Positions 1-6,174 of a stretch of DNA of 11,047 nucleotides are shown one piece after another (position 1 is the first letter of the stretch; every line of letters begins with the position of its first letter). Location of the stretch: positions 1 through 11,047 of the forward strand of contig CAZFZL010000048.1 of NCBI GenBank assembly GCA_964523005.1, in the 5' to 3' direction. The position numbers and the translations under genes were made by a program. This stretch comes from UMGS1307 sp964523005 (GTDB lineage: Bacteria > Bacillota > Clostridia > Oscillospirales > CAG-382). Under the pieces are notes generated by a model. The model saw nothing but the letters and a program-made list of their open reading frames with translations. It had not been told where the DNA came from and made no database searches.

Positions 1-665
1 AAAATGCGAGCGCCGATCGTCTGCGCCGTGGCCTGCAGCTCCTTGTAAACATTTGTATCACTCTCTTGCTCGGGAGCGCCTGTAAGCTGTTCAAGCGTTC
101 TTCTCCAATGCCGAATAAGCTCGTTTTTCTGAGCTTCATCATAACCGTGCAAAAGACATAACCGGGTATTCAAAACGCTGCTTCCCATTTCGTTGTGTAT
201 ACGCATTTTCATGTTGAGTATTTCTTCTTCGCGCATGATGGCCACGACGTTTTTATTGATGCTTTCCATGTTTACTGTTATTTTTCTAAGCTCGTTGTTC
301 TTTTGCTCAAGCTTTGCTGCCGCAAGGTAGAGATCAGTCACGTTTGTTGCTGTAAACTGCGTATAGCTGTTGCCGTCGCAATCAAATATTGTCTGCTCGG
401 CGAAGTTCCACGCGCTTTGATCGGATAGCAGGAAGACATCCCCGTCACGGGAAGCTGTGGTGTTGTGCGGTAATTCAGACAATGTGCTTCGCAGCTCAGA
501 AACAGTTTGCAGATCGCGCCCCGTAAGCGCAAAGGAAAGCCGGTGCATCTGCCGGTTGCACAGAACTAAAATGCCGCTTGAGGAAAAAAAGCACACGCCG
601 CTCGGCAGATTGTCAAACGCTTCCTTCACTGAATAATTTATAAGTCTTTTTTGCGGCAGGCTCAT
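1..665 (-). CDS. PAS/histidine-kinase-like signalling protein, C-terminus cut by window edge
   Basis: An open frame on the minus strand starts at ATG 665-663 and runs off the left edge after 221 codons without a stop. Residues about 14-112 resemble a PAS fold (LPSGVCFF...GILVLCNRQM). Residues about 113-150 are rich in K, E, L and N and look like a coiled-coil linker. The segment MKMRIHNEMGSSVLNTR follows, with His157 and Glu159 placed as in the H-box of histidine kinases that carry RIHDELG-like motifs. No membrane segment is visible, so the product is probably cytoplasmic. The ATP-binding domain should lie beyond the edge; I cannot see it. The start codon overlaps the stop of the 7TM gene upstream as ATGA and has a purine-rich GGTGAG just before it, which indicates translational coupling. 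I infer that it provides the catalytic half of a two-protein sensor with that neighbour. Family assignment is by motif only. Confidence 0.72.
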   Translation of the reverse strand, partial: MSLPQKRLINYSVKEAFDNLPSGVCFFSSSGILVLCNRQMHRLSFALTGRDLQTVSELRSTLSELPHNTTASRDGDVFLLSDQSAWNFAEQTIFDCDGNSYTQFTATNVTDLYLAAAKLEQKNNELRKITVNMESINKNVVAIMREEEILNMKMRIHNEMGSSVLNTRLCLLHGYDEAQKNELIRHWRRTLEQLTGAPEQESDTNVYKELQATAQTIGARI

Positions 666-2323
666 ACAGACTCACCCCCCTCACACGGGCGGCAGAGAAG
701 CAGCCATTCGTCCTCGCCCTCATTATACGTCGTGAAACAGTTCATCTCAAAACAGGGAAGTGCCGCGATGCCTGACAGACGCAGCTTCATGATCGGCTTT
801 TCGCCTTCAAAGTCCACTGTGACGAACAAGTCTGTCAATGACAGAAACGTTTTTTCTATTACTTCTTCAAAAGCACTGTAAAGATGTATTATATCAACAA
901 AAGGAAGCTCACCTTTTTCAACGGCTTGGTATTCGCAAAACACACCTGACAGTTCAAGAGCTTGCATAGTTTCCTTGATGCAGTATGCAAGCTCGGATAC
1001 CGGTAAAATGCGCTGCTGCTCTGAAAGAAATATCAAATTATTGTGTCGCTTTATGTATACGCCGAGAAAAGCGATATGCAACAGCAGGCCGTGTTCTGTC
1101 TGTCTGTCGTGCACGGTCGCTAATTGCTCAACCAGCTCGGAGAGTTTTTCTAATTTTTTTGTGTTTTGTTGTTGCATCATATCATAAAGACGGTTTTGCT
1201 CAACTAATTGGCGGCGTCTGCGGTTTGTCTTGTATTCTTCGGCAAGCGTCGCCTGCTTGCCCTGTAAGTATTCGTTTACGTCCTCCAGCTTTTCCAACAC
1301 TGCGACCAACCCTGAAACATCATCCTCCCAAACGACGTGTCCACCTCTGATTGACGCGCTTGATAGGCGTATATTTCCGGGACGTATAACGGGTGCGCTT
1401 TCAGTCTGCCGTAAGATGTCCGCAGACAGTTTTTCTGAAGCATCGGAGGATATGTAAACGTGATAATCTTTGTCAACGATCTGTGCCGCAACGGTGGAGG
1501 CTCGAAACAGTTGTTTATAGTGTGTATTTGCTTGAATCAAACCGCATTGGAGACAGCTTTCGAATATAGCGATGATAAGAAGGCATAGGGTAACAGTCAT
1601 ATCTCCGGCGATCAAGTGCATCCACTCCCAGTCGAGAACATAGCCGACTATGTAAAGGATAAGCATTGCAAAGGGAATCAACGGTAGAAGCATTCGCTTT
1701 TTGCTGTGAGGAATCCGGCATTTGTGTATGACTGTGCCCAGCGCAAATATGGCACTGCACAATGCCCACGCCGTAACTAACCAGTAACCGGCTGCGTATG
1801 AATATTCATCGTCAGTCCATGGCAAACGGGGCGGAAATTGAAAGACCAAATTATGATAGTCATTGGTCAGTACAAATAAAGCCAACAAGACGGTCGGTAC
1901 CCATAAGAGATACATCCATTTCGGCGTTTTATAGCTTTCCGGCGTATTCATTGCTACAGCGGCAAATAAACTGAGCATTGGAATAAACAGAATCGGAACA
2001 TAATAGAGATACCAGCAGATTCGGTCTGCGGCAGGATTTTCGAAAACACGAAACTTCAGTACCCGTTCAGTCATCCATATGACCATGAGTAAAGCAATGC
2101 AAATTAAATATCTGCGTTCCTGTACCTGAATGATACGTCGGTAAACGGAAACTCCCCATGCGGTGAACAAGCCTATATAGATCAAAAACCGTCCTATTGC
2201 TGCAGCGACCTCGAGCGGACCATATTCCGTCCAGTGTATAGAATTGCGCAGAAAATCCGCCAGCATAATAAGCAGCGCGATAGTGATTGTTGTACAAAGT
2301 GTTTTTTTGCTTAGCTTTTGCAT
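662..2323 (-). CDS. 7TM-type sensor protein with degenerate histidine-kinase C-terminus
   Basis: This encodes a 553-residue membrane signalling protein. Residues 1-256 contain about eight hydrophobic segments (near 9-25, 42-60, 72-87, 103-124, 137-153, 178-199, 211-230, 238-256). The TNDYHNLVFQFPP and YAAGYWLV motifs are like those of the N-terminal 7TM region of Firmicute sensor kinases. A PAS-like stretch follows (about 270-345, VDKDYHVYISS), then a long charged coiled coil (about 345-405). Residues 411-553 resemble the dimerisation and ATPase parts of a kinase, but the expected phospho-accepting His and the N and G boxes are not recognisable: the N-box position reads SAFEEVIEKTF. I infer a sensing, non-catalytic subunit working with the overlapping downstream kinase gene. 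ATG 2323 is preceded by AAAGGAG with 10 nt spacing and lies 42 nt after the amidase gene, in the same operon. Whether it keeps any ATP binding is unclear. Confidence 0.75.
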   Translation of the reverse strand: MQKLSKKTLCTTITIALLIMLADFLRNSIHWTEYGPLEVAAAIGRFLIYIGLFTAWGVSVYRRIIQVQERRYLICIALLMVIWMTERVLKFRVFENPAADRICWYLYYVPILFIPMLSLFAAVAMNTPESYKTPKWMYLLWVPTVLLALFVLTNDYHNLVFQFPPRLPWTDDEYSYAAGYWLVTAWALCSAIFALGTVIHKCRIPHSKKRMLLPLIPFAMLILYIVGYVLDWEWMHLIAGDMTVTLCLLIIAIFESCLQCGLIQANTHYKQLFRASTVAAQIVDKDYHVYISSDASEKLSADILRQTESAPVIRPGNIRLSSASIRGGHVVWEDDVSGLVAVLEKLEDVNEYLQGKQATLAEEYKTNRRRRQLVEQNRLYDMMQQQNTKKLEKLSELVEQLATVHDRQTEHGLLLHIAFLGVYIKRHNNLIFLSEQQRILPVSELAYCIKETMQALELSGVFCEYQAVEKGELPFVDIIHLYSAFEEVIEKTFLSLTDLFVTVDFEGEKPIMKLRLSGIAALPCFEMNCFTTYNEGEDEWLLLCRPCEGGESV

Positions 2324-2365
2324 GATCTCCGCACTCCTTTTCTGCAGCTTCCGAAAAACATGAAG

Positions 2366-3070
2366 TTATCGCGCGGTTCTATCATTCAGCTTCTGCTTTT
2401 TAATGTTGTCCCAATTCCTGTTTTCACACCAATATGCCACATTTTCCGTGGCATCATAAACAATAGATACTACTGTTGGGCAGACTTCCTGTGAAGCGGC
2501 TTTTAACACTGCGAAGCCGTCTTTAACATCAAAGGATTCTTTGCTCTCCTTCAACATTTGCTCGGCAACGTCATATCGATCAGCTCCGGGCCATGGATGT
2601 TCTTTGCGATTTTCTTTCCATGGCGAAAAGTTTGTCATTACACAATAAGCAGGCTTTTTTAAATACTCATATCCTTGACCGGGCGTATGTCTTAACACCT
2701 CTCCGGCCCTGTTTGAAATCTGTATTTGCCATGTAAATTGTGGCAAGCTGTAAATTTCTTCATTCTTCGCCAACTCTACAATATTTTCAAACGAACGCTT
2801 CTGCAGCAATAAATCTATATCAGCCATCAGCACATTTACTTGACTTTCACTACTTTGATCACTTCTCGAATCATAAGGATGGCAGGTTGGCATAGACACA
2901 AAATCCCCTCGACTATTCACTCCGAATAATGGCAACCATCCGTTTTCTTCATCCTTTATTTCTATAAACACATGGTTCTCATCAGCGTTGATTCTGTGTT
3001 CCATTCCTAATATATCCAGATTAAATCCGATAATTGTCTTGCTTGCATTTCGCACTATTCCTGTACACAT
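2366..3070 (-). CDS. Ntn-type linear amide C-N hydrolase (choloylglycine hydrolase / C45-like)
   Basis: The 234-residue product starts MCTGIVRN, the N-terminus expected of choloylglycine hydrolase, penicillin acylase and C45-type Ntn hydrolases. Met removal exposes Cys2, which acts as nucleophile and general base for cleaving an amide bond. Supporting matches are GFNLD at 15-19 (Asp19 at the conserved Asp), GVNSRGDFVSM at 50-60 (like the GxNExGL strand), TNFSPW at 146-151 (conserved Asn) and a late Arg in ENRNW near 216-220. The Arg usually found in GRxxD is Phe16 here. I chose ATG 3070 because GGGAGG lies 6 nt upstream and Cys2 must be N-terminal; an upstream TTG at 3091 would bury it. No signal peptide is visible, so it is probably cytoplasmic. 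At 234 residues it is shorter than the roughly 320 of bile salt hydrolases. The substrate is unknown: bile salts, penicillins, N-acyl signals and peptide-like amides are all possible. It is the first gene of the sensor operon. Confidence 0.7.
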   Translation of the reverse strand: MCTGIVRNASKTIIGFNLDILGMEHRINADENHVFIEIKDEENGWLPLFGVNSRGDFVSMPTCHPYDSRSDQSSESQVNVLMADIDLLLQKRSFENIVELAKNEEIYSLPQFTWQIQISNRAGEVLRHTPGQGYEYLKKPAYCVMTNFSPWKENRKEHPWPGADRYDVAEQMLKESKESFDVKDGFAVLKAASQEVCPTVVSIVYDATENVAYWCENRNWDNIKKQKLNDRTAR

Positions 3071-3120
3071 ATCTTGCCTCCCACTAAACAAATTCCGATT
3101 TGTCTTATGTTCACACCTGA

Positions 3121-3149
3121 ATTATACTATATTTCCGTGCCAATTTCAA
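3121..3149 (-). promoter_or_regulatory. Sigma-A promoter of the amidase/sensor operon
   Basis: Reading the minus strand, TTGAAA (3149-3144) is followed by a 17-nt spacer and a perfect TATAAT (3126-3121), about 50 nt before the amidase ATG at 3070. The box sequences and spacing are near consensus. It is the only good promoter found upstream of the three minus-strand genes. Confidence 0.85.
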
Positions 3150-3208
3150 CCGTTATTTTTCTTCACGGTGTTGACGGAGGCAATGAGCATCGGACTGTCG
3201 GTCATCAT
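3146..3208 (-). CDS. Possible 20-residue small ORF
   Basis: A short minus-strand frame, MMTDSPMLIASVNTVKKNNG, follows AAAGGACGGAG within a few bases of two consecutive ATG codons. Many of its codons end in G or C (ACC, GAC, CTC, GCC, TCC, GTC, AAC, ACC, GTG, AAG), which is coding-like. The stop overlaps the -35 box of the amidase promoter. It lies between the tRNA terminator region and that promoter, and I see no promoter of its own. It could be a true small peptide, the remnant of a lost gene, or chance. I do not recognise the peptide. Confidence 0.25.
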   Translation of the reverse strand: MMTDSPMLIASVNTVKKNNG

Positions 3209-3265
3209 ACTCCGTCCTTTCGTTCTCTCGTAACCTACTTCTTCACTATTACTTTTTACTTTCCC

Positions 3266-3366
3266 AAAATTCCGAATGCGCGGGTTAAGTAAGAGTGAAG
3301 AGGTCTTCTCTCCTTCGGTAAGAGGTGAGAAGTAAAAATTCCGACTGCTTGCGCATTCGGAATTTT
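3266..3366. repeat. Three-arm inverted repeat downstream of the tRNA pair
   Basis: A 16-bp arm AAAATTCCGAATGCGC at 3266-3281 is the exact reverse complement of 3351-3366. A third, partial copy (AAAAATTCCGA, 3334-3344) can pair with 3357-3367 instead, so the 3351-3366 arm has two alternative partners. Between them, CTTCTC 3305-3310 can pair with GAGAAG 3327-3332 around a TTCG-containing apex. Just outside, 3241-3254 is a 13-of-14 inverted match to 3287-3300. The segment looks like a duplicated or rearranged terminator, or a small palindromic element. No coding capacity or target duplication is evident. Confidence 0.7.
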
Positions 3367-3367
3367 T
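3334..3367 (-). terminator. Likely intrinsic terminator of the tRNA operon
   Basis: On the minus strand, immediately after the CCA end of tRNA-Tyr, the arms AAAAATTCCGA and TCGGAATTTTT form an 11-bp stem with a 12-nt loop, and the last arm ends in a run of T. The stem is AT-rich, with only three G:C pairs, so it is weaker than a textbook terminator. The flanking 16-bp inverted arm could form a competing structure. Its position right after the last tRNA supports the call. Confidence 0.6.
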
Positions 3368-3451
3368 GGTGGGGGAAGGTGGATTCGGACCACCGAAGTC
3401 ACTGACAACAGATTTACAGTCTGCCCCCTTTGGCCACTCGGGAATTCCCCC
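3367..3451 (-). tRNA. trnY: tRNA-Tyr (anticodon GUA)
   Basis: This is an 85-nt class II tRNA with a long variable arm. The acceptor stem pairs GGGGGAA (3451-3445) with TTCCCCC (3377-3371). The anticodon arm CAGA-CTGTAAA-TCTG carries GTA. The T arm is GGTGG-TCCGAAT-CCACC, the discriminator base is A, and the 3' CCA (3369-3367) is encoded. It lies 30 nt downstream of tRNA-Thr in the same orientation and has no separate promoter, so the two are probably co-transcribed and processed. Confidence 0.95.
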
Positions 3452-3481
3452 ATATTCGGTTTTTCTGAAGCTGTGTTTTTT

Positions 3482-3556
3482 TGGAGCTGGTGAAGGGAGT
3501 TGAACCCCCAACCTGCTGATTACAAATCAGCTGCTCTGCCATTGAGCTACACCAGC
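3482..3556 (-). tRNA. trnT: tRNA-Thr (anticodon UGU)
   Basis: This 75-nt tRNA pairs GCTGGTG (3556-3550) with CACCAGC (3492-3486) in the acceptor stem. The anticodon arm is GCTGA-TTTGTAA-TCAGC with TGT at positions 34-36, which reads Thr ACN codons. The D-arm (TAGCTCAATGGCAGAGCA) and T-arm (GGGGG-TTCAACT-CCCTT region) are typical. The discriminator is T and the CCA is encoded at 3484-3482. It is the first gene after the consensus promoter at 3575-3603. Confidence 0.96.
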
Positions 3557-3574
3557 ATTTCCGACAGCCTTCAA

Positions 3575-3603
3575 ATTATAGCATACTGTCTTTTCATTGT
3601 CAA
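3575..3603 (-). promoter_or_regulatory. Consensus promoter of the tRNA-Thr/tRNA-Tyr operon
   Basis: On the minus strand TTGACA (3603-3598) and TATAAT (3580-3575) are both perfect and separated by 17 nt. A TGC just upstream of the -10 box makes it an extended -10 element. The -10 box ends 18 nt before the first base of tRNA-Thr, fitting a strong stable-RNA promoter with a short leader. Confidence 0.93.
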
Positions 3604-3658
3604 GCACTTTTTTCGTTTATTTCTTAACTTTTTTTATAAGTAAAATAACACTCTGCTG

Positions 3659-3683
3659 TGCTCTTTAGCTGCTACAAAGAGCA
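3659..3683. repeat. Short hairpin in the divergent intergenic region
   Basis: TGCTCTTT (3659-3666) and AAAGAGCA (3676-3683) form a perfect 8-bp stem around a 9-nt loop. Neither strand has a convincing T-run after it, so it is not a good terminator. It lies between the tRNA promoter and the foldase promoter. Apart from this hairpin I see nothing in 3604-3765. Confidence 0.4.
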
Positions 3684-3765
3684 ATAATATAAAAATGGGA
3701 GTGTTGCCTTGAAGTTCCAAATAGAAGAAAGCTGTCAAGTTTCACAGACTTTTCATCTTTCTGTC

Positions 3766-3794
3766 TTGTAATCATACAGACAGTAATGTAAAAT
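3766..3794 (+). promoter_or_regulatory. Probable promoter of the parvulin-domain gene
   Basis: TTGTAA (3766-3771), a 17-nt spacer and TAAAAT (3789-3794) lie 37 nt upstream of ATG 3832. Each box differs from consensus (two mismatches in the -35, one in the -10), so this is a moderate match. A 6-bp inverted repeat, CTGTCT (3761-3766) with AGACAG (3778-3783), overlaps it and could be an operator or chance. Confidence 0.5.
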
Positions 3795-3831
3795 CGATAA
3801 AAAGAAAAGACTTGTTTGAAGGGAAATTCTT

Positions 3832-5298
3832 ATGGGTAAAGGAACAAGAAAAAAAGAAACAAAGCAAAAACAGATGAAGATGCTTCGCCGGGAACGTGAA
3901 CGCAAGCTTGAAAACAAAAGAAGAGTCATCAAGTATTTGTTGACGACGGTTTGCAGCATTGTTCTTGTCACCGCAATCATATTTGCTTCAATAGGTGTTG
4001 ACAGCCTTATAAAAAACAGCGGCATCACGCTACGCAATAAAGTCGGTATCTCAAGTGACAACTACGAAATCGACAATGCTATGGTCAAATATTTTCTCAA
4101 CGCAACATATATATCGTTTTCCAATTATTACGGATCGAGTCTTTCATATTATCTTGACCCCGATGAGCCCTTGAAAAATCAGAAGTATGACGACGGTGAA
4201 TCGTGGTTCGATTATTTTCTCGAAGCGGCCAAGGACAGCGTCTCTGAAATGCTTACGCTTGCAGAAGGCGCAAAAGCCGCAGGTGTTGAGCTGAGTGACG
4301 ATGAGCTGAAAGCAATAAGCATTTATATGTCAAATCAAAATGAAGAAAACTTCGGAAGAGGCGTAAACGCCGACGACGTTGAAAAATGCATCAAGCTGAT
4401 GGCGCTTGCGTATAAGTATGAACAGATCATGCTTGGCTCTGCCGAGGCGACTGAAGAAGAGATAGAGACGTATTATGAAGAAAATAAAAAAAGTTATCTC
4501 TTGTTCTCATATCTTGCATATTCCTTCTCGTACGAAGAGGATGGCGCCTATACACAGGAAGAGGCCAAGGAAATGGCAAATAAGCTTGCCGCAAATACAA
4601 CAGTCGAGGATTATGAAGGCTGGGTCACGGCTTATATCGAAGCAAACGATGATATAGTCGATGAGACCGACCCCGAGAAAGCACTTAAGAACGCTCTTTT
4701 TGAAGACAAAGCCTATAAAGAGGATGATGAGCTTTGCGAGTGGGCGTTCGGTGACAAAATAACGGTCGGTTCAACGCTGGTCTATGACAACGAGTCTAAG
4801 GATAAGATCATAGTATATATGATTACCGCTGCTCCCGCAAGAGACGAGACAATAACGAAAAACGCAATGCATATCCTGCTGAGCGAATCGACCTTCGGAA
4901 CGCTCGAAAACGCTTCGCTCAAAGCATCCGAAATTCTCTCCGACTGGGAGATAAACGACGGGACGCAGGAGGGATTTTCGCTTCTGGCGCTTGCTTATTC
5001 CGAAGACACCGGCTCATCGATGAGCGGCGGCGCATATTACAATATTCTCTCAGGCGAAATGACGACCGAATTCAACGACTGGTGCTTTGATGAAAACCGT
5101 AAGTCCGGCGAGACCGGCATAGTTAAAACAGAATACGGATATCATATAATGTATTTTATCGGTGACGGGCTTGAAACGTATCAGGCACAGGTCAGCGACG
5201 TTCTGACCGGCGATGCATACGATGAAGCGTATAAAGTGCTCGAAGATACCTATGCGATAACGGTCGACAAGGATATACTCGCGAGAATATACGAGTAA
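3832..5298 (+). CDS. Membrane-anchored SurA/PrsA-like foldase with parvulin (PpiC) domain
   Basis: The 488-residue product is probably an extracytoplasmic chaperone or peptidyl-prolyl cis-trans isomerase helping exported proteins fold. Residues 1-31 are a very basic cytoplasmic tail, 34-55 a single hydrophobic helix, and the rest is acidic and probably outside the membrane. A SurA-N-like helical region spans about 70-230. A parvulin-like domain covers about 345-445, with AMHILLSE at 345-352 in place of the common RHIL motif, YSEDTGSSMSGG near 385-397, and a GYHIMYF end near 436-442. There is no lipobox Cys after the hydrophobic stretch, so it appears helix-anchored, unlike the lipoprotein PrsA. 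ATG 3832 follows GAAGGG with about 8 nt spacing. It has its own promoter and ends at a strong terminator, so it is monocistronic. Isomerase activity is not assured, because the domain is divergent. Confidence 0.78.
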   Translation: MGKGTRKKETKQKQMKMLRRERERKLENKRRVIKYLLTTVCSIVLVTAIIFASIGVDSLIKNSGITLRNKVGISSDNYEIDNAMVKYFLNATYISFSNYYGSSLSYYLDPDEPLKNQKYDDGESWFDYFLEAAKDSVSEMLTLAEGAKAAGVELSDDELKAISIYMSNQNEENFGRGVNADDVEKCIKLMALAYKYEQIMLGSAEATEEEIETYYEENKKSYLLFSYLAYSFSYEEDGAYTQEEAKEMANKLAANTTVEDYEGWVTAYIEANDDIVDETDPEKALKNALFEDKAYKEDDELCEWAFGDKITVGSTLVYDNESKDKIIVYMITAAPARDETITKNAMHILLSESTFGTLENASLKASEILSDWEINDGTQEGFSLLALAYSEDTGSSMSGGAYYNILSGEMTTEFNDWCFDENRKSGETGIVKTEYGYHIMYFIGDGLETYQAQVSDVLTGDAYDEAYKVLEDTYAITVDKDILARIYE

Positions 5299-5311
5299 GA
5301 TATGACCTTTC

Positions 5312-5342
5312 AAAAGCCGGAGCCGAAAAAGCTCCGGCTTTT
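5312..5342 (+). terminator. Intrinsic terminator after the foldase gene
   Basis: AAAAGCCGGAGC (5312-5323) and GCTCCGGCTTTT (5331-5342) form a perfect 12-bp stem around the 7-nt loop CGAAAAA, ending in four T. It begins 14 nt after the stop codon of the parvulin-domain gene. The symmetric A and T flanks would let it work on either strand, but no minus-strand gene ends here. Confidence 0.93.
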
Positions 5343-5369
5343 CTGCGCGTTCGATCACACTATTTTCTA

Positions 5370-5398
5370 TTGACAACCGGCTTTTGTAATAGTATAAT
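5370..5398 (+). promoter_or_regulatory. Consensus promoter of the yhhN-to-lon gene set
   Basis: TTGACA (5370-5375), a 17-nt spacer and TATAAT (5393-5398) are both perfect boxes, 35 nt before the chosen ATG 5434. The promoter starts 27 nt after the upstream terminator. Because the following genes overlap or are closely spaced with no visible terminator, it probably drives all of them. Confidence 0.92.
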
Positions 5399-5433
5399 AA
5401 GCTGAAATTGTATTGGGGAAAAGAGGGCTTGTT

Positions 5434-6174
5434 ATGTTTGCTGCCATCGCGATATGTATATCACTTTTCAGCGTCATATTATACTCCTCCGGAGTAAGAT
5501 GCGCAGACGCTGATCTGTACGTTTTGTTCAAGTCTGTTTGTGCCGGAGTGTTTGTGCTCACGGGGGCAGTCGCGATTTTTCTCAATAAAAAACGTACACT
5601 GCCGAATTATCTCATCGTCGCCGGACTGATTTTCGGCTTTGCCGGTGATCTTATGCTTGCTCTTTCGTACACCAAAGGTGAGTGGCTGTTCATGGCAGGA
5701 CTCGGCGCGTTCATGCTCAATCACGTTCTTCTCATTACGGCGTTCTATTTTATCGATCGCTTCCGCATTCGTGACGTGGTGCTGTGCTGCGTTATATATG
5801 CCCCGATGATCTATCTACTCACTACGTTCGAAAACATGGGCAGCGTCACAGTGCCTGCTTACATCTACGCTTTCGCGCTCGCAGCCATGCTCGCCAAAGC
5901 GATCAGCTCCGCAATATCCTGCAAGGGTAAAGATATGCTCAGATTTCTGCTCATCGTCGGCGCAGTTATGTGGACGCTTTCCGATCTGGTGCTGTGCGTG
6001 AATATGTACGGCAATATAGGTGTTCTGCTTCGTCAGCTCTCGCTTACGACAACCGTTTCACCGGGAACATGGCTCGATTTTGTAAACACCTTTACGTATT
6101 TCATTGGACAGACGATGCTCGCCTGCACAGTATATTATTATAGAAGAAAGGAACTCAGCGAAAATGCTCAATGA
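5434..6174 (+). CDS. YhhN/TMEM86-family integral membrane protein (lysoplasmalogenase-like)
   Basis: A 246-residue protein made almost entirely of hydrophobic helices, about eight, as in the YhhN/TMEM86 family. Animal members hydrolyse the vinyl-ether bond of lysoplasmalogens; the role of bacterial members is less clear. Family-like motifs are FGFAGDLMLAL at 67-77 (Asp72), FMAGLGAFMLNHVLL at 86-100 (His97) and LSDLVLCVNMY near 182-192 (Asp184), which may be the polar active-site residues within the membrane. I chose ATG 5434 because AAGAGGG lies 6 nt upstream; a TTG at 5413 has no clear ribosome site. Some Clostridia make plasmalogens, so a lipid role is plausible, but this is inference. It is the first gene behind the consensus promoter and overlaps the next gene by 11 bp. 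Confidence 0.72.
   Translation: MFAAIAICISLFSVILYSSGVRCADADLYVLFKSVCAGVFVLTGAVAIFLNKKRTLPNYLIVAGLIFGFAGDLMLALSYTKGEWLFMAGLGAFMLNHVLLITAFYFIDRFRIRDVVLCCVIYAPMIYLLTTFENMGSVTVPAYIYAFALAAMLAKAISSAISCKGKDMLRFLLIVGAVMWTLSDLVLCVNMYGNIGVLLRQLSLTTTVSPGTWLDFVNTFTYFIGQTMLACTVYYYRRKELSENAQ

Noticed and set aside
985..1350. Plus-strand open frames opposite the 7TM sensor gene.
   Set aside because: They are antisense shadows of a long coding frame, with no ribosome site, no recognisable protein motif and odd composition.
3146..3511. A 121-codon minus-strand open frame, and a 65-codon one in another frame, running across the two tRNAs.
   Set aside because: They overlap clearly folded tRNA-Tyr and tRNA-Thr genes with encoded CCA, so they cannot be real proteins. 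Only the last 20 codons of the longer frame are kept as a weak small-ORF candidate.
3334..3556. tRNA genes as a possible integration site for a mobile element carrying the sensor operon.
   Set aside because: No integrase, no repeated tRNA 3' end and no second attachment-like copy is visible in the window. The idea remains untested, so no element is called.
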